In this document: piece by piece, positions 1 through 6,001 of the stretch
Numbering within the stretch: the first letter of the stretch is position 1
Layout of the letters: each line of letters starts with the position of its first letter
Virus record (IMG/VR): IMGVR_UViG_3300043431_000397
Location: 1-30,557 of that record
Strand: one strand, 5' to 3'
From: a virus
DNA length: 30,557 nt
The notes under the pieces: generated by a model
Told to the model about the DNA's origin: nothing
The model's database searches: none
What the model saw: only the letters and a program-made list of their open reading frames with translations
Translations under genes and position numbers: made by a program

Positions 1-65
1 GCTATTAGTATTAAACGGTAATCGGCGCACCGATCGAAGCGCTGCATTTTTATAACGAGGAAAGT

Positions 66-467
66 ATGAGTATATTTCAAGATCAGGCCAAATTCATGGC
101 GCGCGGAAATCAAAATGTTGATGGCGGCGACACCAAACAGGCGGCGATGTACACCGACCTTGTTCGGGAAGAAAGCGATGAATTTAGTGAAACCCAAGAC
201 CCCTATTACGTGGGTCGGCCCTCTGACGATGTAAAAGAAGCCGTTGATGTGATCGTCGTTGCTGCTGGGTACCTGATAAGCTTACTAGGTCCTGATGGCG
301 CACAAAAAGCCTGGGACTTGGTAGTGGCGGCCAACCATAGAAAACTGGATGGGCCTATTATGAAACGCAACGATGGCAAAATCCTTCAAACGCCGGAGTA
401 TAAGGCCAAGGTCAAGGCCGAACTGGCCGAAGCTTTGGATCGTCTAGTAGCGGAAATCAACAACTAA
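66..467 (+). CDS. MazG-like all-alpha NTP pyrophosphohydrolase
   Basis: 133 residues. The protein shows the metal-binding pattern of the MazG/HisE-like all-alpha NTP pyrophosphatases: an EExxE-type helix (LVREESDEF, about residues 32-40), then ExxD (KEAVDVIVVAAGYL, about residues 57-70), then the conserved tail N..K.dG.....RNDGKILQTPEY. Family members hydrolyse (d)NTPs to (d)NMP plus pyrophosphate in the cytoplasm; phage versions are thought to tune nucleotide pools or alarmones during infection (family knowledge, not shown here). The start is supported by AACGAGG eight bases upstream, the same leader used by many - strand genes here. It is the only gene of the left 21 kb on the + strand and ends directly before a strong hairpin terminator. 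The substrate cannot be told from sequence. Confidence 0.85.
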   Translation: MSIFQDQAKFMARGNQNVDGGDTKQAAMYTDLVREESDEFSETQDPYYVGRPSDDVKEAVDVIVVAAGYLISLLGPDGAQKAWDLVVAANHRKLDGPIMKRNDGKILQTPEYKAKVKAELAEALDRLVAEINN

Positions 468-468
468 A

Positions 469-494
469 AAGAAAGCCCCGTGAGGGGCTTTCTT
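469..494. terminator. Bidirectional Rho-independent terminator between convergent genes
   Basis: A perfect 11-bp inverted repeat, AAGAAAGCCCC / GGGGCTTTCTT, with a GTGA loop lies directly after the MazG-like gene stop. It reads A-rich then T-rich on either strand, so it can end both the rightward MazG-like transcript and the long leftward transcript whose last gene stops at 503. Confidence 0.9.
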
Positions 495-502
495 GGTTGG
501 TA

Positions 503-739
503 TTAGCTTGCGCATCTTCGCGCGTTATAAAGCCGTATTTCATTCTTGCGTTCTCGCTTGGCCTGCGCGGCTTGCAACGCTTCGCGATCCGCGTCGGTCA
601 TAGCCAGTTTTCCGGTTTTCTTCAGATACCTCGTGTACGCGCCAGAAGTTCGTTGGCCGGGTTCTTTACCCAGGAAAGCGGAGCCAAAAGCGGCAGCCAG
701 CACATTAATAAAGCCTAAATCAATTCGTTTTTTAGCCAT
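503..739 (-). CDS. Small basic protein of unknown function, last gene of the leftward cluster
   Basis: 78 residues. The frame is open to 814, but the start at 739 (MAKKRIDLGF) is preferred because GGATACGAAAA precedes it, matching the leader of the gene at 2467. The N-terminal part has a small-residue hydrophobic patch (INVLAAAFGSAFLG); the C-terminal part is strongly charged and helical (DADREALQAAQAKRERKNE). No recognisable domain. It ends a few bases before the shared terminator, so it is the promoter-distal gene of the leftward transcript. Confidence 0.7.
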   Translation of the reverse strand: MAKKRIDLGFINVLAAAFGSAFLGKEPGQRTSGAYTRYLKKTGKLAMTDADREALQAAQAKRERKNEIRLYNARRCAS

Positions 740-803
740 TTTCGTATCCAGTTTAGAAAAAGTTTGTGTGGCGGCTGGAAAGTTCCAGGTACCACGCGTA
801 GAG

Positions 804-825
804 GCTAGCGGCATACACCGCTAGC
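804..825. promoter_or_regulatory. Perfect 8-bp stem-loop containing GCTAGC
   Basis: GCTAGCGG / CCGCTAGC with a six-base loop lies in the roughly 110-bp gap between the genes at 739 and 853. No T-run follows on either strand, so it does not look like an intrinsic terminator. It may be an operator, an RNA stability element or a processing hairpin. The GCTAG core recurs in the palindrome at 19851 and near 21113. Confidence 0.5.
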
Positions 826-852
826 GCTAACGCTTCTATAAACCTAAGTTTA

Positions 853-1197
853 TTAGGCGGCGGGGTCGACAACAGGGTCACCGTTAACAGCGTCAACCAA
901 ATGTGCAACTTCAGTATTTACTAAAGTAGCTTCAACCATTTTTTGGCTGTTAGCTGCGATTTCGGCCAACAATGCGTCAGCAGCGGCATTATCGCCTTGC
1001 GCCAGCAATTGACGTACTTCGGTAACCATGACGTTGATTGACTCAACAGCGGCAACGATTACGTTTTGTTGTGCGGTAGCCGCGTCGATAACGTCTTGAA
1101 TAGTAGCCATCTTTGTCTCCAAATTTGAAAGTTTTTTTAAAATACCGCTCGTATCAACGTTGTTCGTGATGTTTACGGCATGAATGATAATATCCAT
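853..1197 (-). CDS. Small helical (coiled-coil) phage protein with two possible starts
   Basis: 114 residues from the ATG at 1197, or 85 from the in-frame ATG at 1110. Both starts have good ribosome sites (AGGTG before 1197, GGAG before 1110), so two products may be made. The N-terminal extension (MDIIIHAVNITNNVDTSGIL) is beta-like; the rest is a long amphipathic alanine-rich helix (MATIQDVIDAATAQQNVIVA onwards) ending in a short acidic tail. It resembles the small 'beta strand plus coiled coil' proteins common in tailed phages, which have no agreed function. Multimerisation through the coiled coil is an inference. Confidence 0.7.
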   Translation of the reverse strand: MDIIIHAVNITNNVDTSGILKKLSNLETKMATIQDVIDAATAQQNVIVAAVESINVMVTEVRQLLAQGDNAAADALLAEIAANSQKMVEATLVNTEVAHLVDAVNGDPVVDPAA

Positions 1198-1220
1198 AGT
1201 TTCACCTATGATTTGCGCAA

Positions 1221-1595
1221 CTAACTGCTAGACTGCTCCTGTTGCGCGGTAGGAAGCAATTCATCAAGTTGGATAGCCTTAGCGGCTGCCTGGTAATCGC
1301 CCGCTGTTAACAGCTTCGGCGATATTTTAGTTTTAGGCGGTAATCTTAACACGGCTTGTATGTCAATTTTAAGTAAAAAAGGCCGAAGTGCGTCTTCAAG
1401 GTCCGCAATTCTTAACGGTAGCGCGTCCCGCTCGTCGCGCAGGTTTAACAGGGCCGCAATTTGTTTGGCCTTCCTTTGATCGAAAAAAGTGTCGTACGGC
1501 ATGCCGTCAGTCGCGTCAATGACGGCCCAATCGTTACAGCAGCAAGTTTCGGGGTGGCAATTACAATAGTTTGGCTTTACTTCATATCTCGGCAT
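1221..1595 (-). CDS. Protein with N-terminal Cys-rich CNCHPETCCC motif, function unknown
   Basis: 124 residues. The N-terminus carries YCNCHPETCCCNDW (about residues 9-22): five cysteines and one histidine within ten residues, which could bind zinc or an Fe-S cluster. After that comes a helical charged region (DQRKAKQIAALLNLRDERDAL) and an unstructured polar C-terminus ending QEQSSS. The start overlaps the end of the upstream DUF3268 gene by 14 bases, implying translational coupling. I recall similar short Cys-rich openings in other phage proteins but cannot assign a named family. Confidence 0.7.
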   Translation of the reverse strand: MPRYEVKPNYCNCHPETCCCNDWAVIDATDGMPYDTFFDQRKAKQIAALLNLRDERDALPLRIADLEDALRPFLLKIDIQAVLRLPPKTKISPKLLTAGDYQAAAKAIQLDELLPTAQQEQSSS

Positions 1596-2007
1596 ACATA
1601 TTCTCCGTTTCGGTACGGCATATATCGATAACCTGCGCGCACATATCGTAGTCCATCAAAGCCATGTGACAGGCCTCAAGTGGCAATTCCATTTTAGCCG
1701 CCAACCAAGCGTACGCTTCGGATCGTGTCCGCCCTTTGGATTTGCGGAGTGAATCGAAATGTCGGTGCGCTTGGGCACGAAGGCGGCGTACGCTATTATT
1801 CGCTAACGTACCTAATGGCCTTGCCGTACCTTGGTGGCAGCCAACATGCGCGTCGCAGGCTTCGCATCGCCAAAATATATGATCCCGTAGGGAATAGTGG
1901 AAAGGGTACAAGGTAGCGCCCCTTACCTGTGTTGCTTTTTCGCCGCAATAGTGGCACAACACCCCAATTACGCCAGCAGCACGAAGTGCATTAGCTAGTT
2001 GAGTCAT
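1582..2007 (-). CDS. DUF3268 zinc-finger-containing phage protein
   Basis: 141 residues from the ATG at 2007; the frame is open further upstream, but GAGGCGAAGGCG and the start of the recognisable domain support this start. Two CxxC knuckles are visible: CHYCG (about residues 18-22) and WRCEACDAHVGCHQGT (about 46-61), followed by PLGTLAN, R.RAQAHRHFD and a C-terminal CHMALMDYDMC block. This pattern (CxxC, C..CdAyVGcH, PLGtlA, aH..fD) matches the family I know as DUF3268, a zinc-finger-containing domain frequent in phages and of unknown function. It overlaps the preceding gene (stop at 1991) by 17 bases and the following gene by 14. Confidence 0.8.
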   Translation of the reverse strand: MTQLANALRAAGVIGVLCHYCGEKATQVRGATLYPFHYSLRDHIFWRCEACDAHVGCHQGTARPLGTLANNSVRRLRAQAHRHFDSLRKSKGRTRSEAYAWLAAKMELPLEACHMALMDYDMCAQVIDICRTETENMYAEI

Positions 2008-2467
2008 CGCCTTCGCCTCGCTCTTGATTGTACTCGTCGTTAATCGAATACTCGGGTTCGTGGACCAAATTGGGCAAGGGAGTAAGCACGATTTTGCACT
2101 TGGTCTGAATACTCGCCAACGCTGTGCGGTATTGACCAATCTCGGCCCGAAGCTGGTCGTTAATAAGCGCCAAATCGTGGTTTGCTTTGTGCAGTGTTTG
2201 CGCGCATTGTCGCGTTTCAGTTACTTCTTTTTTAGCCGCTTGAAAATTGTGGTACGACGCTTCTAAAGCGGTTTTGTTGTGGTCTAAAAGGCTCAATGCG
2301 TCAGCCGCACCTCTATCGAACTCCGTAAAGAATTCAGGGGAAATCTTGCTGCGCAAATCGCTGAGCGCTACTTGTTTGTGTAAATACTCAATGCAGACCC
2401 AGGCGAAGCCATTTTCGTACGCTTGCTTACGGCCTTGCTCGGCCCATTTTTCAAATATTTTAAACAT
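1991..2467 (-). CDS. Coiled-coil protein of unknown function
   Basis: 158 residues. The start has the canonical local leader GAGGATACGAAA. The N-terminal third is globular (MFKIFEKWAEQGRKQAYENG); residues from about 60 to 120 are heptad-like and rich in Gln, Lys, Glu and Ala, probably a coiled coil; the C-terminus is acidic (NQERGEGDDSTS). No domain recognised. It is the first gene after the promoter at about 2500-2529, so it should head a transcript that also carries the DUF3268 gene. Confidence 0.7.
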   Translation of the reverse strand: MFKIFEKWAEQGRKQAYENGFAWVCIEYLHKQVALSDLRSKISPEFFTEFDRGAADALSLLDHNKTALEASYHNFQAAKKEVTETRQCAQTLHKANHDLALINDQLRAEIGQYRTALASIQTKCKIVLTPLPNLVHEPEYSINDEYNQERGEGDDSTS

Positions 2468-2500
2468 TTTCGTATCCTCGTTTTAGTGAATTCCCGCGTA

Positions 2501-2529
2501 GCTTAGCGCAAAACACAGGTACGTGTCAA
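2501..2529 (-). promoter_or_regulatory. Putative sigma70 promoter, leftward
   Basis: On the - strand a TTGACA -35 box (2524-2529), preceded by the block TAGCAC, is followed 17-18 bases later by CTAAGC/TAAGCT, a weak -10. The same CACTTGACA block precedes the AAA+ gene and the gene at 15787, which is the main support. It would drive the genes from 2467 leftwards. Confidence 0.5.
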
Positions 2530-2537
2530 GTGCTACG

Positions 2538-2741
2538 TTATCGGTAGTCCAGTAATTTATCGGTTGCCTGGGTCAAGTACCGGACATCTTGCTTCAGTAA
2601 CGTTTCCAGCGTCCGCCGTAAGGTCGTACCCAGTTTGGCCGCGTTCTTGGCAATGCGTAACACTCGATGCGGATCGCCGCCCATATGGATAGCAATACCA
2701 ACCTCTGTCATTGTGCTGAATAAGGATTGCGGTTCGGTCAT
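2538..2741 (-). CDS. Small basic protein of unknown function
   Basis: 67 residues, mostly predicted helix (MGGDPHRVLRIAKNAAKLGT, then TLRRTLETLLKQDVRYL). The start ATG overlaps the TGA of the upstream membrane-protein gene as ATGA, indicating coupled translation. No family recognised. It is the last gene before the promoter at 2501-2529. Confidence 0.65.
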   Translation of the reverse strand: MTEPQSLFSTMTEVGIAIHMGGDPHRVLRIAKNAAKLGTTLRRTLETLLKQDVRYLTQATDKLLDYR

Positions 2742-2968
2742 TTATAATTCCGCAGATTGAATATTTTTAAACGGTTAAATACCCTACGTAAAATATAGGT
2801 GCGAATTAAACTCGCAATAGTAAATATACCGACTATTGTTGCGCTACTCGATAGCGGCAAATTAACGCCATATAAAGGCAATACGGTTACTTGCAGTATT
2901 AAAGATATTAAATACCCTACGGCTAAATTAGTGATACTTTCAAATAGGCTACCTATTTTAGTTTGCAT
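2738..2968 (-). CDS. DUF7220-like two-helix membrane protein
   Basis: 76 residues. Two hydrophobic segments are visible: about residues 12-34 (NLAVGYLISLILQVTVLPLYG) and about 40-62 (SATIVGIFTIASLIRTYIL), ending in a basic tail (RRVFNRLKIFNLRNYK), so a membrane hairpin with the charged end in the cytoplasm is likely. The pattern S..ESitN...Gy, LPL.G, iGiFT..S..R.Y.LRR.F matches a small phage membrane protein family I know as DUF7220; function unknown. Its ribosome site (GGATAG) is formed by the last codons of the upstream intein-like gene, so the two are translationally linked. Confidence 0.8.
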   Translation of the reverse strand: MQTKIGSLFESITNLAVGYLISLILQVTVLPLYGVNLPLSSSATIVGIFTIASLIRTYILRRVFNRLKIFNLRNYK

Positions 2969-2975
2969 ATTATTA

Positions 2976-3980
2976 CTATCCGTCTACGACTATGTTTTGA
3001 ACCAATAAACTACCTGACGAAGTGCGAATATCCCATAGCCTTCCGGTATAGGGTGCCACGACGACTTCTTTCACAGGCAGCAATATGTGGTAACCCATCG
3101 CGATTGAATTGCGCCGACTGCGCGCAGTCCTTTGATGACCGCCCATTAAGACGTGCGCTTCACTGGCCGGTACATTCATCGTGTAGCGTATTGATGCCTT
3201 AAGGCGTTTCACTATGCACAGAGACATAAACACCGAATATTGCGCGGCCAGGCTTTGTAATTGGAAAGCCATAGCTTCGTTCGGCGGCATAACAATTATC
3301 GTGCCCTTGCTTTTCCCATCAGCAACCGTGTGGCCGATAGCGTCGAGGTATCCCCGTAAAAACTGAAGTGCTATTTGGGGTGTGGCGTTTCGATATATGA
3401 AATCCGGTATGCGTCGGGAAGTTGTTCCTCCGAACCAAGCGTTGAAGTTATCGGCCAGCACAGACCCGCCAAAATAAATCGTTTCGGCGATGTCGTTGTA
3501 TACCACGTTGTCAAAATTGTCCTTACAGGCGCGTAGCAAAGTCGCGACGATGCTTTCGCTTTTACCGGCAACATCGATAGCGCAAAGCGTTACCGCCCGC
3601 CCGCGTGCCGCGTACCAACCTAGCATATACACAAACCCTGGAGGGGCGTGTTCGGTAAGGTCCGTCATAGGCGGCGTCTTTACTTGCTTATCCAAAAGCA
3701 CGTAATCGCCTTTGTAAAGTTCCTGCGCCTGCTTCCAGTTATATACCCCGTCGCAATACGTTAATAGCGCGTTATCTGGGTTCATTCGTAGCGGTAGGGT
3801 ACCCGAAATTTTAATTTCCGCGATGCGGGTTGCGGCGTATGAACTGACATGCGCTACCCTGACCGGTACGCCATCTTCAGACAATACCTGCGATCCTACC
3901 CGCACATCGCGGGCGCAGATAAAACCGGATTGGGTGTTTATTAAAGCGGTGTCCGGTAGGCCGCAATCCCACGCGCTCAT
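2976..3980 (-). CDS. Free-standing, degenerate intein (Hint domain plus inactive-looking LAGLIDADG endonuclease)
   Basis: 334 residues with almost no extein: MSAWD, then the intein N-terminal splicing block starting at Cys6 (CGLPDTALINTQSG) and DVRVGSQVLSEDG. The Hint fold continues through GTLPLRMNPDNALLT and ELYKGDYVLL. Residues about 117-127 (VYMLGWYAARG) and 207-216 (FLRGYLDAIG), with WFGG...RRIPDFI between them, form a DOD-type LAGLIDADG endonuclease. The C-terminal block is GRLWDIRTSSGSLLVQNIVV, followed by DG and a stop. Key residues are changed: the TxxH of block B reads NPDN, both LAGLIDADG acidic residues are replaced (ARG, AIG), the terminal HN is DG, and no Cys/Ser/Thr follows. 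It therefore should not splice in the normal way or cut DNA. Strong own ribosome site (GGAGG); ATGA overlap with the preceding gene. Possibly domesticated as a regulator, or a relic. Confidence 0.85.
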   Translation of the reverse strand: MSAWDCGLPDTALINTQSGFICARDVRVGSQVLSEDGVPVRVAHVSSYAATRIAEIKISGTLPLRMNPDNALLTYCDGVYNWKQAQELYKGDYVLLDKQVKTPPMTDLTEHAPPGFVYMLGWYAARGRAVTLCAIDVAGKSESIVATLLRACKDNFDNVVYNDIAETIYFGGSVLADNFNAWFGGTTSRRIPDFIYRNATPQIALQFLRGYLDAIGHTVADGKSKGTIIVMPPNEAMAFQLQSLAAQYSVFMSLCIVKRLKASIRYTMNVPASEAHVLMGGHQRTARSRRNSIAMGYHILLPVKEVVVAPYTGRLWDIRTSSGSLLVQNIVVDG

Positions 3981-4219
3981 TGTCGCCTCCGGATTTTGTT
4001 TTCATCGGTGCCGATAAAACCAAGGTTCTTGCCGCAGCCTTTGCATATCGCGGCACAAGACCTCGTTTCGTTAACACCAGCGGTGTGTTTGCAGCGTCGT
4101 TGTTTAAGCAGCTCTTTTAGATTTAGGTACGTAACTGCTCCGAAAACGATTAGCATTACCAAAACCGCAAGGGCGGCCACAAATAGTTTCAGCCCGAAAT
4201 AGAGGTTTACAAAGAACAT
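3977..4219 (-). CDS. Small single-pass membrane protein with C-terminal Cys pairs
   Basis: 80 residues from the ATG at 4219; the frame also allows a start at 4282 (101 residues), but no ribosome site precedes that one and it would overlap the upstream gene by 76 bases. One long hydrophobic helix (LKLFVAALAVLVMLIVFGAV, about residues 10-31) is followed by a basic region and a cytoplasmic-type tail with C..C pairs (SCAAICKGCGKNLGF), which may bind zinc. Start choice is uncertain. It overlaps the next gene by ATGA. Confidence 0.6.
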   Translation of the reverse strand: MFFVNLYFGLKLFVAALAVLVMLIVFGAVTYLNLKELLKQRRCKHTAGVNETRSCAAICKGCGKNLGFIGTDENKIRRRQ

Positions 4220-4398
4220 GTTCGTGTACCCATAAAATATTTTGTGCGTGATATTTGCTGTTTGTGTCCGAGTTTCGGCCATCCGTAACTTGGGCGAAGG
4301 TGATACGGTCGCGCTTTGTATTCGCGCTTCAAGCGTTTTACAGGTATCTGGCTTACTACCGCTGCCAGGCGGATTCGTTTTGCTGCTTTACCGTTCAT
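4207..4398 (-). CDS. Small, very basic protein of unknown function
   Basis: 63 residues, rich in Lys and Arg (AAKRIRLAA, VKRLKREYKARPYHLRPS), possibly nucleic-acid binding. The start is well supported by AACGAGGAAAAAAT, the standard local leader. It is the first gene downstream of the left 37-bp repeat array, whose end lies only about 15 bases upstream of the start codon. No family recognised. Confidence 0.65.
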   Translation of the reverse strand: MNGKAAKRIRLAAVVSQIPVKRLKREYKARPYHLRPSYGWPKLGHKQQISRTKYFMGTRTCSL

Positions 4399-4412
4399 AT
4401 TTTTTCCTCGTT

Positions 4413-4776
4413 GGGTCGCTCTTGGTCAATGGTTGTGTTCTTGCGCAGTGGCTCGCTTCTGGTAGATGTGTCAGGTATGTTTTAAAGGCGCGCGTTATAC
4501 CCTCCTGGGTTTGTTTAGGTTCAAAGGCTCACTTTCTTTTATCGGGTCCGGTAAATATTATTGGTTCGCATTTCTCACATGGGTCTGTTAGTTTGTCATG
4601 GCGCGATAAGGGCTTACGTTACTGCTTGAGTTACATGGCGCACTCGTATCGGGCGGGTCGGTTTCATATTTCGGGTTCACTATTTTTCTCAGTGTCTGTT
4701 TTCATAGGGCGGCGCGCTAGTATCAATGCGGGTCTGGCTGTTCCAATCGGCGCGATAATTCAATTTGGGTCTGTTA
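4413..4776. repeat. Left array: 10 degenerate direct repeats with 37-bp period
   Basis: The otherwise gene-free 384 bp after the IS110-domain gene is built of units starting at 4413, 4450, 4487, 4526, 4563, 4600, 4638, 4674, 4711 and 4749 (steps 36-39, mostly 37). On the + strand each unit reads roughly GGYKCRCT, ten variable bases, GGGTCTGTTA, then about nine variable bases. Box 1 examples are GGCTCACT, GGTTCACT, GGCGCGCT; box 2 examples are GGGTCTGTTA (4581, 4767), GTGTCTGTTT (4692). Unit 4600 is the weakest. The spacing of the two boxes (18 then 19 bp) means a GG-led box recurs about every 18.5 bp. The + strand is G/T-rich, so the leftward RNA would be C/A-rich and weakly structured. A long open frame on the + strand crosses it, but its product looks non-biological and the 37-bp period is not a codon multiple. 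Confidence 0.85.
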
Positions 4777-4782
4777 ATGGTC

Positions 4783-5670
4783 TTAGCCGTACGGGGCCGG
4801 ATGACTATGCACCAGGCCGAGTTTTTCTTCAGCGTATGAAGGTCGGACTTCTAGGCCTTCCAACCGGCGCCAGAAAGTCCAAAGGTCGGCCAAAAGCATC
4901 TTAATCATATAGCGCTTGGCCATTGCGTTGCGGTGCCCCTTGCTTTTGTCCTTATGTTTCGGGTGGTTCTCCAAGCGGTTTTTGTAATCGGTATAGGTGT
5001 CCTTGTACGGGCCGCCCAATTTGATAATCACGTCGGCCAAAACACCCACCATTTTGGTTTTCAGGAACGGGTTGTACGTGATCCCCACGGTGTCGACGAC
5101 TTCGCCGGCACGGTTGGTGTATTGTTTCGGTACCAGGTGGGCTTTACGCATGCTGCGGCCTTCGCCCACTATATCGCCGTTGTCGTCTCGGGTAACGACA
5201 TCTAACCCAACGTATTTCCACAATGCTGATATGGAATTACACTTGTGGATGTCAATTTCGGAAAGCATAACGCCGGCCATCAGAGGTCCAACGCCACGCA
5301 CGTTGACCAGGTATTCGGTCCATATCGGTTCGCGTGTGAGTTCGTCCGCAATGGCTTTTTCGTGTACGGCCTCGGCTTCCAGTTGCCGCTCGTACGATTC
5401 GATCAACGCCAGTTCGGCTCGGGTGGTCAATAACTTGCTGTCGGATTTAAAGTCTTTGGTAATGCGCTTTACCCCGTCGGTGACGCGTTTGAATTCTTTG
5501 CGCAAGTCGTCGAGTATTTCGGCGGCTTCTTTCACCTCTTCTTCGGCTTGCGAAGAGTGGAGCCCCAGCTTCACACGGAAGGCAGCAGCGATACGGTTGC
5601 CGTTCTGAATCCGCAATTGTTGCAGATCGTAGAAAGAGCGGATGCTTGCACGGATCATTGGGTTTGACAT
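4783..5670 (-). CDS. Protein with IS110/IS116/IS902-type C-terminal transposase domain but no DEDD domain
   Basis: 295 residues. Residues 1-115 are a charged helical region with coiled-coil character (EEEVKEAAEILDDLRKEFK, RQLEAEAVHEKAIADEL). From about residue 122 comes VRGVGPLMAGVMLSEI, the helix-hairpin-helix opening of the Transposase_20 (IS110 C-terminal) domain, then SALWKYVGLDV, GEGRSMRKAHL and YNPFLKTKMVGVLADVIIK, ending with MAKRYMIKMLLADLWTFWR. The N-terminal RuvC-like DEDD domain of IS110 recombinases is absent, so it is not a complete IS110 transposase. Ser173 in GEGRS might correspond to the IS110 catalytic serine, but I cannot verify this alignment. Good ribosome site (GAGGAACTAAAA). 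Both sides of the gene are occupied by 37-bp-period repeat arrays, and the gene upstream is a ClpX-like AAA+ ATPase. Phages carry related stand-alone proteins annotated as transposases; their role is unknown. Confidence 0.75.
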   Translation of the reverse strand: MSNPMIRASIRSFYDLQQLRIQNGNRIAAAFRVKLGLHSSQAEEEVKEAAEILDDLRKEFKRVTDGVKRITKDFKSDSKLLTTRAELALIESYERQLEAEAVHEKAIADELTREPIWTEYLVNVRGVGPLMAGVMLSEIDIHKCNSISALWKYVGLDVVTRDDNGDIVGEGRSMRKAHLVPKQYTNRAGEVVDTVGITYNPFLKTKMVGVLADVIIKLGGPYKDTYTDYKNRLENHPKHKDKSKGHRNAMAKRYMIKMLLADLWTFWRRLEGLEVRPSYAEEKLGLVHSHPAPYG

Positions 5671-5686
5671 TTTTAGTTCCTCGTTT

Positions 5687-5982
5687 GGTTAGCTTTAATA
5701 TCATGGGTACGTTGGGTACGTTGGGTTCTTTTGGCGCGCTATATTGATTTGATTCTGTTTTGTTCGAGAGGCGCGCTAATATCGGGTGGTTTTGTCTTCG
5801 TTAATTGGCTCACTATTCCTGAAAGGGTCTATTACAATCACTTGGTTCACTTTTTGATAAAGGGGCTACTACTTGGTCCTGGTTCACTATTTCTCATTGG
5901 TTCTACTTGCGGAGCTCGGTTCGCTTACTTCTCATGGGTCAGTTTGTCTTACACGGCGCACTTGTTGGGAGTGGGTCTCTTA
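5687..5982. repeat. Right array: 8 degenerate direct repeats with 37-bp period
   Basis: The 331-bp gap between the AAA+ gene and the IS110-domain gene holds units starting at 5687, 5733, 5770, 5807, 5844, 5881, 5918 and 5955. Apart from the first step (46 = 37 + 9, caused by a tandem duplication of GGGTACGTT), every step is exactly 37 bp. Units have the same two boxes as the left array: for example GGTTCACT (5844, 5881), GGCGCGCT (5733, 5770), then ten bases, then GGGTCTATTA (5825) or GGGTCTCTTA (5973). The first unit ends about 15 bp upstream of the start codon of the IS110-domain gene and overlaps its leader. Confidence 0.88.
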
Positions 5983-6001
5983 ATGGGACTTGGTGCTTTT
6001 C

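Noticed and set aside
4242-4904. 220-residue + strand reading frame across the left array
   Set aside because: The G/T-rich repeats lack stop codons by composition. The product has no domain-like pattern, its frame shifts with every 37-bp unit, and it overlaps genes on the other strand.
4783-5670. A complete IS110-type insertion sequence
   Set aside because: The DEDD domain is absent and no element ends or target-site features were seen; the flanks are repeat arrays.
4413-5982. CRISPR array
   Set aside because: The 37-bp period is CRISPR-like, but only short boxes are conserved and no two units are identical; no cas genes are present.
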